Shown: positions 60,077 to 64,000 of the stretch, piece after piece | How the letters are laid out: each line of letters begins with the position of its first letter | Numbering within the stretch: position 1 is the first letter of the stretch | Source: an uncultured Microbulbifer sp. | Lineage (GTDB): Bacteria; Pseudomonadota; Gammaproteobacteria; Pseudomonadales; Cellvibrionaceae | Reading direction: 5' to 3' | Assembly: GCF_947504145.1 (NCBI RefSeq) | Contig: NZ_CANNGQ010000001.1 | Coordinates: forward strand, 868,001 to 932,000 | DNA: 64,000 nt | Made by a program: the position numbers and the translations under genes | Notes under the pieces: model-generated | Database searches by the model: none | What the model was told of the DNA's origin: nothing | The model's input: the letters and a program-made list of their open reading frames with translations, nothing else

Positions 60077-61936
60077 TTGAACAAGACCATATTGAGCTGG
60101 GCCGTTGCATCGGCGATCAGCGCGCCGGCGTTTGCCGATTCTACCGATATCACCAGTTCCCAAATTGTGACCGACAGTGCCATTCCGGCGCTGGAAACCA
60201 TTATCGTCGTCAGCGCCCGGCAGAGTGAGCCGCTGCGCCGTGTCGCCACCTCCGTGACCGTGCTCGACGAAACAGACATCAAGGCCCGCGGGCTCGCCTC
60301 ACTCGCGGATGTCCTGCGCAGTGTCCCGTCCGTGTCCGTGACCAACTCCGGCGGTATGGGCAAAACCACCACCTTGCGCGTACGTGGTGAAGACGGCTTC
60401 CGCACCCTGGTGCGCATTGACGGCGTCGACATTTCCGACCCAACAAGCACCCAGGGCGGCGCCCATATTCAGCATATTCTGAGTACCGACCTGGCCCGGG
60501 TAGAACTGCTGCGCGGCCCTCAGGGCATGCTTTACGGAGCCGACGCGGGCGGTGTTCTGGATATTTCCACACGCCGGGAAGGCACCGGTCACCAGTTTGA
60601 ACTGGCCACCGAAGCGGGCAGCTTCGATTCCCGACGCTATAGCGCCAGTGCCGGCGGTAGTAACAACACACTGGATTACTTTGTATCTGCGGCCAAGGCC
60701 CACACTGCGGGCTTCAATACCAGCGTGAACGACGAGGAGCTGCAGGACGACGACGGATACAACAACCAGACCCTGCACGGCCGTGCGGGCTGGAACCTGT
60801 CTGAACAGTGGCGCCTGGAAGCGGTGGTGCGGGATGTGGATGCAACCGGAGAGTTTGATCGCTGCGGCTGGCCGGTCACTCAGGACGTGTGCAGCAACGA
60901 CTTCAGCCAACAAAACACCCGGGTCAGCCTCGCGCACAACGGTGAAAACGGGCAGCAGGAACTGTCGTATTCCCGTGCAGACCTGAGCCGCACCAACCAT
61001 GCCGCCGGTGCCCTCTCGTACCACACTGAAGGCGATATCCAGAAAATAAATCTGAATGGCTCCGTGGATCTGACCGGCAACCAAGCGGTTATTTATGGTC
61101 TGGAACGCCGCGAAGATGCGGTGCTGGATTTGAGCCGCGACCAGTGGGCCGCCTATTCCGAGTATCAGGGAAGTGTGGCCGAGCAGTTTTACTTCACCCT
61201 TGGCCTGCGCCACGACGACAACTCCGAATTCGGTAGCAACAACAGCGCCCGCGCCAGTAGCGCCTACGTGATCGATCAGGTAGCCAGCGGTGCGTTAAAA
61301 CTGAAAGCCAGCTACGGCACCGGCTTCCGCGCGCCGAGCCTGTTTGAGATTGACTACAACCGCGCGCAAAACAACCCCGATCTGGCTGCGCTCACGCCGG
61401 AAACCAGCCGCGGGCTGGACCTGGGTGTCGAATACTTCGGGGAAAATACACTGCATCTGGAATTCGTGCTCTTCGATCAAATCATCGAAAACGAAATCGG
61501 CTTTAACCTCACAGACTACACCTACCGGCAGAGCGGTGGCGAAAGCCAGTCCCGCGGTGTTGAGCTGATCGCCGATGCGCAGATCACCGAATCTCTGCTA
61601 CTCGCGGCCAACTATACCTACACCGATACGGAAACCGCCGATGACACCCCGCGCCCGCGCCGCCCCAAGCAGCTGGCCAATATCGGCATTACCTATCAGC
61701 CCACGAGCCTGCTGAGTGTGGCCATGAATCTGCGTTCCAGTGCCGATGGCGTCGATATTGATGGCTCCAGCATGGACGATTACCAGGTGCTGGACGCCAG
61801 CTTGCGCTATCAACTGAACAACGCGACCACTATCTACTTCCGCGGTGAAAATCTCACCGACGAAGACTATGTGGAAGTTGCCGGCTTTAACACCGCGGGT
61901 GCCGCCGGCTACGCCGGTGTAGAATTCAGCTTCTAA
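60077..61936 (+). CDS. btuB: BtuB, TonB-dependent vitamin B12 receptor
   Basis: Outer-membrane uptake of cobalamin. 619 residues (E. coli 614). Signal peptide residues 1-21, TonB-box region ETIIVVSARQSEPLRRVATSVTVL near 40-63 (in parts), plug with MGKTTTLRVRGEDGFRTLVRIDGVDISDP near 95-124 (in parts), RVELLRGPQGMLYGADAGGVLDI near 142, and a C-terminal strand VEFSF ending in Phe. The cobalamin riboswitch directly upstream supports the assignment. Start is TTG 60077 with AGGGG eight bases before. Confidence 0.92.
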   Translation: MNKTILSWAVASAISAPAFADSTDITSSQIVTDSAIPALETIIVVSARQSEPLRRVATSVTVLDETDIKARGLASLADVLRSVPSVSVTNSGGMGKTTTLRVRGEDGFRTLVRIDGVDISDPTSTQGGAHIQHILSTDLARVELLRGPQGMLYGADAGGVLDISTRREGTGHQFELATEAGSFDSRRYSASAGGSNNTLDYFVSAAKAHTAGFNTSVNDEELQDDDGYNNQTLHGRAGWNLSEQWRLEAVVRDVDATGEFDRCGWPVTQDVCSNDFSQQNTRVSLAHNGENGQQELSYSRADLSRTNHAAGALSYHTEGDIQKINLNGSVDLTGNQAVIYGLERREDAVLDLSRDQWAAYSEYQGSVAEQFYFTLGLRHDDNSEFGSNNSARASSAYVIDQVASGALKLKASYGTGFRAPSLFEIDYNRAQNNPDLAALTPETSRGLDLGVEYFGENTLHLEFVLFDQIIENEIGFNLTDYTYRQSGGESQSRGVELIADAQITESLLLAANYTYTDTETADDTPRPRRPKQLANIGITYQPTSLLSVAMNLRSSADGVDIDGSSMDDYQVLDASLRYQLNNATTIYFRGENLTDEDYVEVAGFNTAGAAGYAGVEFSF

Positions 61937-61974
61937 ACCCGGGTTAACCCCCAGCGAAATTTCACGAGGTGACC

Positions 61975-62589
61975 ATGTCGGAAGATCAGCAGAAAAAAAA
62001 TGCACGGCACAAACAAGCCATGCAAAAACAAAAGGCCAAGGTCGATGCCCACATCGCCGCGGCCGACACCGAGCGCGGTGTCGCGGTTCTGCTGACTGGC
62101 AATGGCAAGGGAAAGTCCAGTTCGGCTTTCGGCATGGTCATACGTGCACTGGGATACGATCAGAAAGTGGGCGTGGTGCAGTTTATCAAGGGCGCACAAC
62201 TCTCCGGAGAAGAGCTCTACATCAAAAACCAGTGCCCACAAGTCACCCTGTACCAGATGGGTACTGGCTTCACCTGGAACACCCAGGATCGCACCGGCGA
62301 TATAGCGGAAGCGGAAAAAACCTGGGCGGAGGCAGTAAAAATGCTCGGCGACCCCAGCTACGATCTGGTGGTGCTCGACGAGCTGACCTACATGCTCGCT
62401 TACAAGTATCTCGACGAGCAAACCGTGCTGGACGCACTGGCCCAGCGCCCGTCGGAGCAGAGTGTTGTGGTCACCGGCCGCGGGGGCGGCAGCGCACTAC
62501 AGGAGTTGATGGATACCGTGTCTGAAGTAAAAGACGTCAAGCACGCATTCAAAGCCGGCATCAAGGCGCGACAAGGCGTGGATTACTAG
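61975..62589 (+). CDS. cobO: cob(I)yrinic acid a,c-diamide adenosyltransferase (CobA/CobO/BtuR)
   Basis: Adds the 5'-deoxyadenosyl ligand to reduced corrinoids. 204 residues. Basic N-terminus, P-loop LLTGNGKGKSSSAFGMVIRA near residue 40 (this family binds ATP in reverse orientation), GVVQFIKGAQLSGEELYI near 66, YDLVVLDELTYMLAYKYL near 128, and VVVTGRGG near 164. AGGTG precedes ATG 61975; GTG 61969 is an alternative. It lies 38 bases after btuB and 16 before cobQ. Confidence 0.95.
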   Translation: MSEDQQKKNARHKQAMQKQKAKVDAHIAAADTERGVAVLLTGNGKGKSSSAFGMVIRALGYDQKVGVVQFIKGAQLSGEELYIKNQCPQVTLYQMGTGFTWNTQDRTGDIAEAEKTWAEAVKMLGDPSYDLVVLDELTYMLAYKYLDEQTVLDALAQRPSEQSVVVTGRGGGSALQELMDTVSEVKDVKHAFKAGIKARQGVDY

Positions 62590-62604
62590 CGGGTTGCAAC
62601 GATC

Positions 62605-64000
62605 ATGTCTGTATTGATGGTCCAGGGCACCACCTCGGATGCTGGAAAAAGTACATTAGTCGCCGCACTCGGTCGTTACTTCGCCCGTCGTGGCGTCTCG
62701 GTGGCACCGTTCAAACCACAAAACATGGCACTCAACAGTGCCGTTACCGAAGATGGCGGTGAAATAGGGCGGGCGCAGGCACTGCAGGCACAGGCCTGCT
62801 GTGTTATACCCCATACCGATATGAACCCGGTACTCCTGAAACCCGCTTCAGACACCGGTGCCCAGGTCATTATCCAGGGCAAAGTGCTGGGCGACATGCA
62901 GGCCCTGGACTACCACCGCTACAAGGCCACGGCACAAGCCGCGGTACTGGATTCCTTCGAGCGGTTACACAAACAATACGACCTGGTATTGGTGGAAGGT
63001 GCCGGCAGCCCGGCTGAAATCAATTTACGCGAAAACGATATTGCCAATATGGGCTTCGCCGAAGCGGTGGATTGCCCGGTGATCCTCATTGCCGATATCG
63101 ACCGTGGCGGTGTATTCGCACATCTTGTGGGTACGCTGGAATTACTTTCCGAGTCCGAGCGTGCGCGTGTCGTCGGGTTTGTAATCAACCGTTTTCGCGG
63201 CGATCTGGCGCTGCTGCAATCAGGTCTCGACTGGTTAGAAGAGTACACGGGCAAGCCGGTGCTTGGCGTCTTGCCGTATCTGCACGATCTGTACCTCGAT
63301 GCGGAAGACGCGATCAGTACCCAGCAAGTGGGCAGCGGCAGCAAGCTCATCATTGTTGTGCCCGTGTTGCCCCGGATCAGTAATCACACGGATTTCGACG
63401 CTTTGCGGTTGCATCCAGAGGTGGATCTGCAGTTTGTCAGCGTCCGCGAGCCTGTTCCCGCCTGTGACTGGATTATTCTTCCCGGCAGTAAAAATGTCCG
63501 CGCCGACCTGGCCTACCTGAAAGAAAATCATTGGCCGACTCAGCTGGAGCGACACCTACGTTATGGCGGAAAACTCACGGGAATTTGTGGCGGTCTGCAG
63601 ATGCTGGGGAAGGCAGTGCACGATCCCGAGGGAATCGAAGGTGAACCGGGGAGTGAACAGGGCCTTGGTTTCCTGGATTACACGACCACGCTTCAGCCCG
63701 AAAAATCCCTGAAGAATGTCACAGGATTACTCTGCGGAGAAAACCTCAAACCGCTCGAACTGGATACGCCGCTAAAAGGCTATGAAATCCACTGCGGTAT
63801 CAGTGAGGGACCAGCGATGAATCGGCCCGCCGTCTACCTGCGGGACAAGTCCGGAAATCTGCGACCCGATGGCGCAGTCAGTGCCGATGGACAGATTTTC
63901 GCGACCTATGTGCACGGCCTTTTCGACGGGCAGGCAGCGCAAAAAGCACTTCTCGCATGGGGTGGTCTATCCGACAGTACCGCACTCGATTTGAATGTAC
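62605..64000 (+). CDS. cobQ: cobyric acid synthase, 3' end cut by the window edge
   Basis: Amidates four side chains of adenosyl-cobyrinate a,c-diamide using glutamine. 465 codons are visible out of about 490. N-terminal P-loop [19 protein letters not shown] near residue 4, [16 protein letters not shown] near 33, [20 protein letters not shown] near 131, and [21 protein letters not shown] near 160 (in parts). The C-terminal class I glutaminase has the nucleophile Cys in [14 protein letters not shown] near 328 and the His in [10 protein letters not shown] near 435. The ribosome site is weak, so it is probably coupled to cobO. Confidence 0.95.
   Translation, partial: MSVLMVQGTTSDAGKSTLVAALGRYFARRGVSVAPFKPQNMALNSAVTEDGGEIGRAQALQAQACCVIPHTDMNPVLLKPASDTGAQVIIQGKVLGDMQALDYHRYKATAQAAVLDSFERLHKQYDLVLVEGAGSPAEINLRENDIANMGFAEAVDCPVILIADIDRGGVFAHLVGTLELLSESERARVVGFVINRFRGDLALLQSGLDWLEEYTGKPVLGVLPYLHDLYLDAEDAISTQQVGSGSKLIIVVPVLPRISNHTDFDALRLHPEVDLQFVSVREPVPACDWIILPGSKNVRADLAYLKENHWPTQLERHLRYGGKLTGICGGLQMLGKAVHDPEGIEGEPGSEQGLGFLDYTTTLQPEKSLKNVTGLLCGENLKPLELDTPLKGYEIHCGISEGPAMNRPAVYLRDKSGNLRPDGAVSADGQIFATYVHGLFDGQAAQKALLAWGGLSDSTALDLNV

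Overview
The window reads as chromosomal DNA of a free-living, probably marine gammaproteobacterium. GC content is moderately high by eye. Three things point there: the gene orders cspD-clpS-clpA-infA-bpt-aat-trxB-ftsK-lolA-rarA-crcB-serS-cysG and rluE-mnmA-hflD-purB-roxA-icd resemble those of Enterobacteria and Pseudomonas; isocitrate lyase is the long form (about 530 residues); and there are two TonB-dependent receptors. A relative of Microbulbifer/Cellvibrionales is my best guess, but no search was run. No phage, transposon, CRISPR array, tRNA or rRNA was recognised.

Layout. 1-4.6 kb: the 5' part of pabB (cut by the window edge), then ppsR and ppsA diverging from each other. 4.9-7.2 kb: an L,D-transpeptidase, an RraA-like RNase E regulator and an EamA transporter. 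7.3-20.7 kb is a block for C2 and fatty-acid carbon: fadE and an acetyl-CoA hydrolase/transferase on the plus strand, ackA-pta on the minus strand, isocitrate lyase (aceA), a LysR regulator and malate synthase G (glcB). With ppsA this gives beta-oxidation, acetyl-CoA/acetate exchange, the glyoxylate shunt and the gluconeogenic exit. 20.7-24.4 kb: a YbjQ protein, fdhD and an FdhF/YdeP-type molybdoenzyme.

24.4-32.4 kb: a leftward group mnmA-hflD-purB-roxA-GNAT-DUF7931 with rluE upstream, diverging from icd. 32.6-47.4 kb is the housekeeping block for proteolysis (clpS, clpA), translation (infA, serS), the N-degron pathway (bpt, aat), redox (trxB), chromosome segregation (ftsK), lipoprotein sorting (lolA), replication maintenance (rarA), fluoride export (crcB) and siroheme (cysG).

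47.4-59.7 kb is more accessory: an azoreductase, a penicillin-acylase-family hydrolase divergent from a TonB-dependent receptor, a two-gene ergothioneine pathway (egtB-egtD) overlapped by a DUF411 lipoprotein, a YheT hydrolase, and a DUF2092 protein translationally coupled to a His/Gly-repeat protein. 59.8-64 kb: a cobalamin riboswitch, btuB, the corrinoid adenosyltransferase gene and cobQ, which runs off the right edge.

The most interesting signals are: (i) a shared 10-bp element upstream of both aceA and glcB, flanking the LysR gene; (ii) repeated GGTCACAA sites between the acylase and its TonB receptor; (iii) the DUF411 lipoprotein overlapping egtD; (iv) the DUF2092/His-repeat pair; (v) a four-copy 14-bp tandem repeat upstream of bpt. 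Many genes appear to start at TTG.
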